DNA of 34,884 bases, taken from NCBI RefSeq assembly GCF_024808815.1, contig NZ_JANUCS010000018.1, positions 1 through 34,884 on the forward strand, given 5' to 3'. The position numbers and the translations under genes were made by a program. Below, one piece after another: positions 23,458 to 30,429 of the stretch. The stretch's first letter is position 1. Each line of letters starts with the position of its first letter. The notes beneath the pieces are model-generated. The model was not told where the DNA came from. It did no database searches and saw only the letters and a list, made by a program, of their open reading frames with translations. The DNA is from Methanosalsum natronophilum (GTDB taxonomy: Archaea > Halobacteriota > Methanosarcinia > Methanosarcinales > Methanosarcinaceae).

Positions 23458-24162
23458 ATGGTTACAAACAATAGGATGAGTAATGGTCTCCCAAAAGGAA
23501 TCTATTTTGATATGGATAACACATTGTTCGACTTTGTTGAAGCGAAGTTGATCGCATGCGAATGTATGATCGATCATATGGGTAGTGGTGATCCTGAAGA
23601 CCTGTTAAACTATTTTCTTCGAGGTAAATACCATTTCGAGCATTTATCCAATATAAAAGAATATATCGAGGACCAGGGAATATACTCAGATGACCTCTTC
23701 ATTCAATGTTGTGATATATATCGAAGAACCACTTTAGATAATATTAAACTTTATCCTAATGTTATGGACACATTAGAATTATTGAAAAAGAAAAATATTT
23801 CAGTGGCCATCGTAACAGATGCATATAAACAAAATGCTGCCAGAAGATTAAAAAAAGCAGGTATCTGTCATCTTATAGATAAACTAATAACCAGAGATGT
23901 ATCGGGTGCAAAAAAACCTGAACTTGAAGTGTTCTATTACGCCTTAAATGAATTTAAATATTCACCTAATGAAGTTGTTTTCGTAGGCGATAGCATGAGG
24001 AGAGATATAGCACCTGCAAAACAGATTGGTATGATCACCGCACATGCATTATATGGTGATAAGAACAGAAATTACGGTATTTCACTCAAACCTGACCATG
24101 TCCTAAAAGACATCAAAGACATACTCCAGATAATAGATTCGAGTGATCACCATAATTGCTGA
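23458..24162 (+). CDS. HAD-superfamily hydrolase
   Basis: 234 residues (ATG 23458; ATG 23476 is also possible). HAD motif I YFDMDNTLF near residues 17-25, motif II VAIVTDAY near 120, the Lys of motif III in SGAKKPELEVF near 155-162, and motif IV VFVGDSMRRDIAPAKQIGM near 175-195 are all present. The cap is of the C1 helical type. This is a small-molecule phosphatase or dehalogenase of the TIGR02253/phosphoglycolate phosphatase-like group; the substrate cannot be told. It is followed by aIF1A in the same direction with a short gap. Confidence 0.92.
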   Translation: MVTNNRMSNGLPKGIYFDMDNTLFDFVEAKLIACECMIDHMGSGDPEDLLNYFLRGKYHFEHLSNIKEYIEDQGIYSDDLFIQCCDIYRRTTLDNIKLYPNVMDTLELLKKKNISVAIVTDAYKQNAARRLKKAGICHLIDKLITRDVSGAKKPELEVFYYALNEFKYSPNEVVFVGDSMRRDIAPAKQIGMITAHALYGDKNRNYGISLKPDHVLKDIKDILQIIDSSDHHNC

Positions 24163-24258
24163 TATTTTTTATACGGTCCCATTTTCAGCACAAGATATAA
24201 GTGTAGTTAGTTTGTTTTGTGTAGTAGAGGAATTAATCTGGCAAACCATAGAAGTAAT

Positions 24259-24585
24259 ATGAGAAAGAGCAAAAATAACGCAAATAAAGGTACTGGCGAA
24301 CCACAAGCTGTCACCAGAGTTCGTGTACCAAGAAAAGATAAAAATGAAGTATTAGCAACAGTCGTCACATTGATGGGTGGCAGTCGTGTGAAATTGCATT
24401 GTATGGACGGTAATTCTAGAATGGGAAGAATACCTGGTTCCAAGAAAAAGAGAATGTGGGTTCGTGAAGGCGATATTGTTATTGCAGAACCATGGAATGT
24501 CCAAGATTCCAAAGCTGATATTGTTTGGAAATATACCAGACCACAAGTGGATTGGTTAGACAGAAAAGGTTACCTACAACGCTAA
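24259..24585 (+). CDS. eif1A: Translation initiation factor aIF1A
   Basis: 108 residues from ATG 24259. The S1/OB-fold core is clear: [55 protein letters not shown] and [23 protein letters not shown]. It helps to open and scan the 30S P site during initiation. The start is doubtful: there is no ribosome site before the ATG, whereas AGAGG is seven bases before an in-frame CTG at 24238 that would give [12 protein letters not shown], similar to the N-termini of relatives that begin MAN. The N-terminus may therefore be seven residues longer. Confidence 0.95.
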   Translation: MRKSKNNANKGTGEPQAVTRVRVPRKDKNEVLATVVTLMGGSRVKLHCMDGNSRMGRIPGSKKKRMWVREGDIVIAEPWNVQDSKADIVWKYTRPQVDWLDRKGYLQR

Positions 24586-24656
24586 TATAATTATAATTAT
24601 AATTTAAAATTTAAAGTTTTCCAATTTCTTAAAAACCCTTTTTTTAAAAATTTAAG

Positions 24657-24694
24657 TTAATTAATTAATTAATTAATTAATTAATTAATTAATT
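24657..24694. repeat. (TTAA)n tetranucleotide tract
   Basis: About nine and a half TTAA units without interruption, overlapping the stop codon and last residues of the coiled-coil gene. Slippage here would change the C-terminus (KYN end) of that protein. Confidence 0.95.
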
Positions 24695-25987
24695 ATATTT
24701 AATTTCAATATTTTGCTCGAATGCAGAATTTACATTTGAGTCTAATTCTTGTTTCGTATCTTCAAGTTTCTGTTCGAGATGATGTAAATGTGACGTAGCG
24801 TTTTCTATATCTTCCTGAACCGACTTTAAGTTAGTCTGTTTTTTACCAATATCAGTTTCGATTCGTTTCTTCTGATTATAAACACTCATCTGATCAAGTT
24901 CATTTTCCAGTTCTTCTATATTTGAATCAAATGACCTCATCTTCTCACAAAGCTCAGATAGTTCATTAGTACTCTTCAGGCGTTCAAGTTGTTCCAGTGT
25001 CTTTTCTTTTTTCTTATCCTTAAGACCAAGGGAACCATCCTCAATACGTTGTATCAATTCATTGTATAAAGGTTCTAAATCAAATTCCATTGCACTCACT
25101 GGATCGTTTACAAGTGTATCGACCATGGACCTCTTCTCTGGTGAAAGAGAATACATTTTATTATCATCCTGTTTCTGCATTCTTGAAAGTGCTTTTGAGA
25201 CCGGGGTGAACATACGGTCAATGTCAGAAGCTACAGAGAATTTCTGTGATTTCAAGTGTTCAATTTCCTTCTCAAGCTCTTTTGCTCGTGAATATTCTGG
25301 ACCGTTGACCAGTTCTTGGAATTCTGATTCCTTTTCTTTAACCCCTACCTCGATATTTGCCTTTTTGAGTTCGAGGTTTGAAATGGCTGATCTTGACTCT
25401 TCGATCTCTTTCATCAACTTATTCACATAATCCATTTCTTCAAAAATATCATTGATGGTATCTAGTTTGTTCTTAGAGTCCTTTATTGTAGAAAAGAGGG
25501 AACTCAACTGTTCGTGCATCCGATCAAGATCGTCGTCGAGTTGTCGATACTCTTCTGGGTAAAGAGCCTTTGCATATATCATACTTTTCCTGGCATTATC
25601 CAGGAATGTATTCATGGTAGCTTTAGTATCAACATAAAAACTATAAGAGCCCTGTAATGAAATTGTTTTTGGGATACTGATCTTTTCACGAACCATTTTC
25701 AAATTATCCACTATATTATCCCTGTTAGAGTCACCTACTTTCTCCATCCTCTTATCAGCAGTTTCTACGGGCTCAGCGTCCAATAACTGTTCCCGGTCAC
25801 GATCAAGGTCATTTAATATTGTCTCGATTTCAGTATAGATATCTTTGATAAGGGGTCGGAGTTCTTCAAGCTCTTTTTCACTCTCCTCCTTACACCATTC
25901 CCCAAGTTGTGAAAAATCTAGAGTGAGTGATTCTGCCTCTTCTTTTTTTTGACCAAACAGTTTCTTTATGAACTCGAACATACTCAA
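24689..25987 (-). CDS. Coiled-coil protein, unknown function
   Basis: 432 residues (ATG 25981, giving MFEFIKKLFGQKKEE, is an alternative). Globular part at about 25-150 with WCKEESEKELEELRPLIKD and a segment ISIPKTISLQGSYSFYVDT. Then two long coiled-coil regions (about 155-235 and 345-425) separated by a break with SLSPEKRSMVDTLV. No membrane segment or Walker motif. The heptad pattern with many E, K, L and S suggests a structural or scaffold protein. I do not recognise a named family. Its stop overlaps a TTAA repeat. It is convergent with aIF1A. Confidence 0.85.
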   Translation of the reverse strand: MSMFEFIKKLFGQKKEEAESLTLDFSQLGEWCKEESEKELEELRPLIKDIYTEIETILNDLDRDREQLLDAEPVETADKRMEKVGDSNRDNIVDNLKMVREKISIPKTISLQGSYSFYVDTKATMNTFLDNARKSMIYAKALYPEEYRQLDDDLDRMHEQLSSLFSTIKDSKNKLDTINDIFEEMDYVNKLMKEIEESRSAISNLELKKANIEVGVKEKESEFQELVNGPEYSRAKELEKEIEHLKSQKFSVASDIDRMFTPVSKALSRMQKQDDNKMYSLSPEKRSMVDTLVNDPVSAMEFDLEPLYNELIQRIEDGSLGLKDKKKEKTLEQLERLKSTNELSELCEKMRSFDSNIEELENELDQMSVYNQKKRIETDIGKKQTNLKSVQEDIENATSHLHHLEQKLEDTKQELDSNVNSAFEQNIEIKYN

Positions 25988-26280
25988 CTAAAAAACGTAG
26001 TGCATGATTAAAAAGGTTTTGGGATACGAGTTTCACTAACATGAAAAGCTAAAAATACTTGTGATCATTTAATAGGACCCTAGCACGGATTGATAATAAG
26101 AGACGTGTTAACCAACACTCTTATATACCAATTACCCTTTAAACTGTATTTAGTCAAATAGTTCATCACGCCTCCCTTGAATAAGCATATTTAAGCTAAA
26201 ATAATAGTGAGTGGCAATTTTTTTTAGATGATTTTTGATCTAAATAGAGATATAATCGAGTTAAAGGGAGGTAAATATAT
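25988..26280. promoter_or_regulatory. Divergent upstream region of the zinc-ribbon and coiled-coil genes
   Basis: 293 AT-rich bases. GCATATTTAAGC near 26185-26196 resembles a TATA box for the zinc-ribbon gene, leaving a leader of about 60 bases. GGGAGGT lies at 26267-26273. No other feature was seen. Confidence 0.4.
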
Positions 26281-26457
26281 ATGGAACGTAAAGGATTCCA
26301 ACGCAGAGGTAACTTTGATCGCGGACCAAAGGAAATGCATCCTGCAAAATGCACAGATTGCGGTGAAACTACAGAAGTACCTTTTGTACCAGATAAAGAA
26401 AGACCAGTATACTGCAGAGACTGTTTCCAAAATCATAGACCTGCTAAAAGGTTCTAA
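26281..26457 (+). CDS. CxxC-x17-CxxC-type zinc-ribbon microprotein
   Basis: 58 residues. The start MERKGFQRRGNFDRGPKEMH is basic and RGG-like, followed by AKCTDCGETTEVPFVPDKER and PVYCRDCFQNHRPAKRF. The CTDC and CRDC pairs form a zinc ribbon, and "VPF.P...RPVYC..C" is the signature of the small archaeal CxxC-x17-CxxC group. GGGAGGT is eight bases before the ATG. The RG-rich N-terminus suggests RNA or ribosome binding, but no function is proven. A longer frame overlaps it in another register and is a shadow. Confidence 0.9.
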   Translation: MERKGFQRRGNFDRGPKEMHPAKCTDCGETTEVPFVPDKERPVYCRDCFQNHRPAKRF

Positions 26458-26568
26458 GATTCGAGAACATCTTTTCAATTAATAAAAATTTTTAAATCAT
26501 GTACATAGATAACTATTAGTATCTCTGTACAATCTTTTTTTCAATTTGTTTTGTTAGTTACATAACAT

Positions 26569-27741
26569 TCACAGGAATATCGCAAAATATCTTTGTATTA
26601 TCATCAGTGCGATCACAGCAAACAGTGCCCAAAACCACTTATTATATTCGAATATCCTTTTACCTGCATAGAATTGGAATGGTGTGAAAATGAATAAGAT
26701 ATCAAATAGAAGAAACGATATACCAATCAGAAACATACTGTTCCACAAAATCTCAGGTACAAATCCCGGATATAGTAATAATAAACTTAATGTTACCAAC
26801 ATTAGAGTAGCTGAGATCGAATACCCTATTCCAATACTATCCAATTTACCCTTATAACTCCATTTATGGGTAGCAGGGTACTGTGCACCAGTCATTGGAA
26901 GGTAGGTCCCAAATACCAATGCTATGACCGAACTGAGTGGATACCCATTATGCCAACCACGGTATACCCATTTCTCATTCTTTAATAGAGTGATCAATTT
27001 TAATGGGAGGTATCTATAAATTAAAAATATCAGTAAAGCAATTATTGGATACTGTACATTCTCTAGCCCGTAACTTAACCCGAACCCTGATATAAATGCT
27101 AGTGATACAATTGCAATATTGCTCACCCATGCCAATCCGAATCCTGAAGATTCTTCTTTTGAAGGTTCAATACCCTTGACCCAAAGAAAATGACCTAATT
27201 CAAAATAATATTGGAGTTCTGCCCATAATCTAAAATAGTCCTTGAAACCAAGGTTGATCAAAACATTGGTATTAGTGTTAAGCTTAAATCCATTATGTGA
27301 AAATATTTTACTGGAACTCGTATTATATCCATCAATTACAGTAACTATAGTGTCACATTCAAGTGATTCTAGATATTCTACTGCACTTACTACCAAACTC
27401 TGGCCCGCACCAAGTCCCCGTGAACTCTGTGATGTGAACAGCCAGGAAATAATACCAACATTACCTTTACCATTCCCAGTGCAATTACGGTCAAGTATTT
27501 CCATAATGACACCACCAACAATATCGCCATTATGTTTGGCTACAAGTGTATGTGGAGTTGTCTTGACAAAAATCGAATGGAATAATGGAAAAGCTTCCTT
27601 TGCAATAGCTATAATTTGTTCTTTTTCATGCTCAGTCCTGAGTGCTTCTATAACCATGTTACTACTCAGTTCAGTCTTATCAGTAGAACAAGTATGGTCC
27701 ATTGACCTTTCACAGGAATCCTTTTGATTTGATGGTACCAT
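26569..27741 (-). CDS. GNAT acetyltransferase fused to a degenerate M50/S2P-like membrane domain
   Basis: 390 residues. Residues about 28-175 are a GNAT acetyltransferase: AIAKEAFPLFHSIF, VAKHNGDIVGGVIME, an acetyl-CoA loop SSRGLGAGQSLV, then YNTSSSKIFSHNGF. Residues about 200-390 hold five or six membrane helices. The region GTYLPMTGAQYPATHKWSYKG, SIGIGYSISATLMLVTLSLL and DILFIFTPFQFYAGKRIFEYNK has the order of archaeal site-2-protease-like proteins ("...NLLP..PLDG.K.F.W..."), but HExxH and the NxxPxxDG Asp are missing, so it is a non-peptidase homologue. It may acetylate a substrate at the membrane. A start at 27657 would remove the first, poorly conserved 28 residues. Confidence 0.8.
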   Translation of the reverse strand: MVPSNQKDSCERSMDHTCSTDKTELSSNMVIEALRTEHEKEQIIAIAKEAFPLFHSIFVKTTPHTLVAKHNGDIVGGVIMEILDRNCTGNGKGNVGIISWLFTSQSSRGLGAGQSLVVSAVEYLESLECDTIVTVIDGYNTSSSKIFSHNGFKLNTNTNVLINLGFKDYFRLWAELQYYFELGHFLWVKGIEPSKEESSGFGLAWVSNIAIVSLAFISGFGLSYGLENVQYPIIALLIFLIYRYLPLKLITLLKNEKWVYRGWHNGYPLSSVIALVFGTYLPMTGAQYPATHKWSYKGKLDSIGIGYSISATLMLVTLSLLLLYPGFVPEILWNSMFLIGISFLLFDILFIFTPFQFYAGKRIFEYNKWFWALFAVIALMIIQRYFAIFL

Positions 27742-27809
27742 AAAAATAAAATTAAAAAGTGTAGCTTATAATAATTGAGTTTTAAAAAAATAAAGTGAAT
27801 ATAATAAAA

Positions 27810-28301
27810 TTATTCTACTTTATCAAACTTGGATTTAGTTGCACCACAAATAGGACACATGTCAGGTGCTTCGTTTTCTACAGTATTACCACATACACTG
27901 CATACGTAATAGTCTACTTCTTCATTTCCGCCTATATTTTCGAGCGCTTTCTTGTAGAGGTCAGCATGAATCTCTTCTACCTGATTTGCAATATCAAAGC
28001 TCCATACTGCATCCTTATTACCTTCATTCTTAGCTTCTTCTATAAAATCAGGGTACATTTCATGAAATTCGTAGGTTTCACCCTCGATTGCTGCTTTCAA
28101 ATTATCTTCAGTGCTCTTAATACCATCAAGGAGCTCGAAATGATTATGTGCATGTACTGTTTCTGCTGCTGCAGCTGCTCTGAAAAGTTTAGCGATCTGA
28201 GGATAACCATCTTCATCTGCTTTCTTTGCAAATGCTAGATATTTCCTGTTTGCCATAGATTCGCCTGTGAATGCTGCTTCTAAGTTTTCTTTTGTACTCA
28301 T
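27810..28301 (-). CDS. rbr: Rubrerythrin
   Basis: 163 residues. The diiron four-helix bundle has EAAFTGESMANRKYLAFAKKAD, ETVHAHNHFELL, IEGETYEFHEMYPDF and FDIANQVEEIHADLY with the Glu and His ligands. The C-terminal rubredoxin-like iron site is VCSVCGNTVE and MCPICGATKSKF. It reduces hydrogen peroxide in strict anaerobes. GGAGGT lies nine bases before the ATG at 28301, so the start is secure. It appears to be a single-gene transcript. Confidence 0.97.
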   Translation of the reverse strand: MSTKENLEAAFTGESMANRKYLAFAKKADEDGYPQIAKLFRAAAAAETVHAHNHFELLDGIKSTEDNLKAAIEGETYEFHEMYPDFIEEAKNEGNKDAVWSFDIANQVEEIHADLYKKALENIGGNEEVDYYVCSVCGNTVENEAPDMCPICGATKSKFDKVE

Positions 28302-28382
28302 GTTGTAATAACCTCCATAATGTATTTTTTTGACTATAATATGTGATTACGTTATATTATTTTAACTGAATCGACATTTTTT

Positions 28383-29081
28383 TTAGAGCCCAGGTTTTCT
28401 TGTCACCACTATATAAAGTTTTTTAGGTTCATTGAGTGAAGGGATCATACCTTCCTCAAAATTATCTATCTGTAAAATCTCAAAATCTTCACATAATTTA
28501 GAAATATCTTCTTTTGAGAGAAAATGAACAATGAACCCGCCATCGATCTCCCACAAACCTTCACCGCGATGAAGTCCTGTACGATATTGTGGGTCTTTGG
28601 TGTTCCGCGTAGTGAATATGTTGAGACCACCAGGTTTTAGTATGCGATATATTTCTGATGATAGTTTGGATAATTCAGATTTTGAAAGTGGCATACAGTA
28701 TAACATATGTGAATAACAGGCATCAAAAGAATCATTTTCAAATGGCAATAATTCGCGTACATCTTGCTGAACCGTTTGAATAGAATCATCTAAACACTGA
28801 TCCGTTGCCGTGATATTTATGGCCTCTATACCCTTATGAGAATAATCAAGTGCTGTTACATTGAATCCGGAACGAGCAAAGTATAATGTATCTCGACCCT
28901 GCCCAGCACCAAGTTCGATGAGAGAGGTTTTTGATTCTTTTTTTAAAAGTGTTGAAGTGATCTTCGCAGGTTCGCTAGGTATAGTCCCAAATTTATCTGT
29001 GTTCGAAGAATACACGGATTCCCAGTGTTCTTTTTGTGCATCACACTTTCCATGATCAACATTCGGATTTTCAGTACCCAT
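28383..29081 (-). CDS. SAM-dependent methyltransferase
   Basis: 232 residues of the class I fold: motif I LIELGAGQGRDTLYFARSGF near 55-74, acidic motif LDYSHKGIEAI near 77-87, motif II DVRELLPFENDSFDACYSHML near 105-126, and ILKPGGLNIFTTRN near 147-160. This is the Methyltransf_11/25 type, often annotated TehB-like. The substrate is not evident. It begins 34 bases after the SUMF1-domain gene on the same strand, so the two may form an operon. No strong ribosome site is seen before the ATG. Confidence 0.88.
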   Translation of the reverse strand: MGTENPNVDHGKCDAQKEHWESVYSSNTDKFGTIPSEPAKITSTLLKKESKTSLIELGAGQGRDTLYFARSGFNVTALDYSHKGIEAINITATDQCLDDSIQTVQQDVRELLPFENDSFDACYSHMLYCMPLSKSELSKLSSEIYRILKPGGLNIFTTRNTKDPQYRTGLHRGEGLWEIDGGFIVHFLSKEDISKLCEDFEILQIDNFEEGMIPSLNEPKKLYIVVTRKPGL

Positions 29082-29115
29082 TTTATCAGAACCAGTTACA
29101 ATATCTTAATATTAA

Positions 29116-29889
29116 TTATACATCACTAGCAATCCTAAATCCAACTCTGCTACTTCTTCGATGAACATCAGGTGGATTGAAGAAGCGTGAACTTGATCTA
29201 CATCCATATGATGATGTTTGCCAACTCCCACCTCTTAATACCCTCATCTCAGTTGCATCTGGTGGACTTGATAGATTCGCAGATCCATCTGTTGGCGTAT
29301 TATTATAGTCTGGGAGATAAATGTCCTGAACCCATTCCCATACATTCCCGTGCATGTCATGAAATCCCCAATTATTAGGTTTTTTCTGGCCAACCGGTTG
29401 TGGACCACGAACACCATCGTCTCTACACCACCCATATTCCATCAATAGTTCATTATCAGCACCATAATAGAACCTGGTAGTAGTACCTGCACGACATGCA
29501 TATTCCCATTCAGCCTCTGTAGGTAATCTGTACTTATCAGTATTCTCAATCTCATTTAAACGATCAATGATTCCCTGTGCATCATTCCAAGATATCTTAC
29601 TTACAGGTTTATCATCAATTATGAACTTTGAATTTGGAACTTCACCCAAGATATTAACAAGTTGTCTATTGGTTAAAGGATATTTCCCAAGATAAAACGG
29701 GTTAGTTATACGAACCTGATGAGCTGGCCTTTCATTATCGTACCATTTTTGTTCACGATGATCTGAGCCCATTTGAAATGTACCAGGTTCGACCAACAGT
29801 AATTCAATATCAGCTGAGTTCTTATAAAGATCAGGAAGGTTTGAATCCTTTTTCACATGACTAGATATGGTTTCATTCTCCTCTTTCAA
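29116..29889 (-). CDS. SUMF1/FGE-domain protein without the full catalytic Cys pair
   Basis: 257 residues, starting with TTG at 29889 because GGAGGT is six bases upstream. The formylglycine-generating enzyme fold is clear: LVEPGTFQMGSDHREQKWYD, NPFYLGKYPLTNRQLV, VSKISWNDAQGI, YRLPTEAEWEYACRAGTTTR, GFHDMHGNVWEWVQD and RVLRGGSWQTSSYGCRSSSR. In true FGE the last motif is GGSF.C....C; here the first Cys is Thr and only the second is kept. It is therefore probably not a sulfatase-modifying enzyme. A partner methyltransferase follows. Such domains also occur in ergothioneine-type enzymes and in ligand-binding surface proteins; no signal peptide is visible. Confidence 0.92.
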   Translation of the reverse strand: MKEENETISSHVKKDSNLPDLYKNSADIELLLVEPGTFQMGSDHREQKWYDNERPAHQVRITNPFYLGKYPLTNRQLVNILGEVPNSKFIIDDKPVSKISWNDAQGIIDRLNEIENTDKYRLPTEAEWEYACRAGTTTRFYYGADNELLMEYGWCRDDGVRGPQPVGQKKPNNWGFHDMHGNVWEWVQDIYLPDYNNTPTDGSANLSSPPDATEMRVLRGGSWQTSSYGCRSSSRFFNPPDVHRRSSRVGFRIASDV

Positions 29890-30012
29890 ACAAATACCTC
29901 CAAAAAAAAGGTATTTATTAGTATGTTAAATGGACATATAAATAGATATACTTATACTTCGATTTTAGTGTACCTATTCCAAAAAAAAATGATAGTTTAG
30001 AGCATTATTGTA

Positions 30013-30408
30013 TCATTGAGTTTCTTGCATTTCCTTTTTATGTTTATTTAATGCCATCTCAATAGTAATTTTCATATCTTCTTCTTTAAAGGGTTTTAAT
30101 ATATATCCATAAGGATTGGTCTCTTTAGCTCTTAAGATAGTCTCTTCATCAGAATAAGCTGTCAAGTAAATGATTGGTATATTGTGTTTTTGACGTATCG
30201 TGTCAGCTGCCTCAATACCCGTCATATCCCCTTTAAGCATAATATCCATTAAAATAATATCGGGATATGTAGTTGCAGCTTTATTAATAGCGTCCTGTCC
30301 CGTCTTGGCTACAGCGTGTACTGAGTAACCTAATTTCTTGAGCCTTTTTTTTATCTCAAAACCTACAATGTTCTCATCTTCCACCACAAGTACTTTAATT
30401 TTACTCAT
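30013..30408 (-). CDS. CheY-like response regulator
   Basis: 131 residues, single receiver domain: VLVVEDENIVGFEIKKRL at the N-terminus (acidic pair E/D), phosphoacceptor Asp in DIILMDIMLKG near residue 55, Thr in IIYLTAYSDE near 81-88 and Lys in YILKPFKEEDM near 105. No output domain, so it acts by phosphotransfer or protein contact. It lies 21 bases after the sensor kinase gene and is its likely partner. Confidence 0.95.
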   Translation of the reverse strand: MSKIKVLVVEDENIVGFEIKKRLKKLGYSVHAVAKTGQDAINKAATTYPDIILMDIMLKGDMTGIEAADTIRQKHNIPIIYLTAYSDEETILRAKETNPYGYILKPFKEEDMKITIEMALNKHKKEMQETQ

Positions 30409-30429
30409 ATGTATCAGAACTCTATTAAA

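Noticed and set aside
24207-24546. Minus-strand frames opposite aIF1A
   Set aside because: aIF1A is unmistakable on the plus strand, and the antisense products match no known family.
26228-26482. 84-codon frames on both strands over the zinc-ribbon gene
   Set aside because: The frame from 26281 has a ribosome site and a clear CxxC...CxxC zinc ribbon; the others are shadows of it.
27795-28238. Plus-strand hydrophobic frame of 147 codons opposite rubrerythrin
   Set aside because: Rubrerythrin on the minus strand is certain; the Cys- and Phe-rich antisense product is a reading artefact.
29116-29889. True formylglycine-generating enzyme for sulfatases
   Set aside because: One of the two essential Cys is Thr and no sulfatase gene is in the window.
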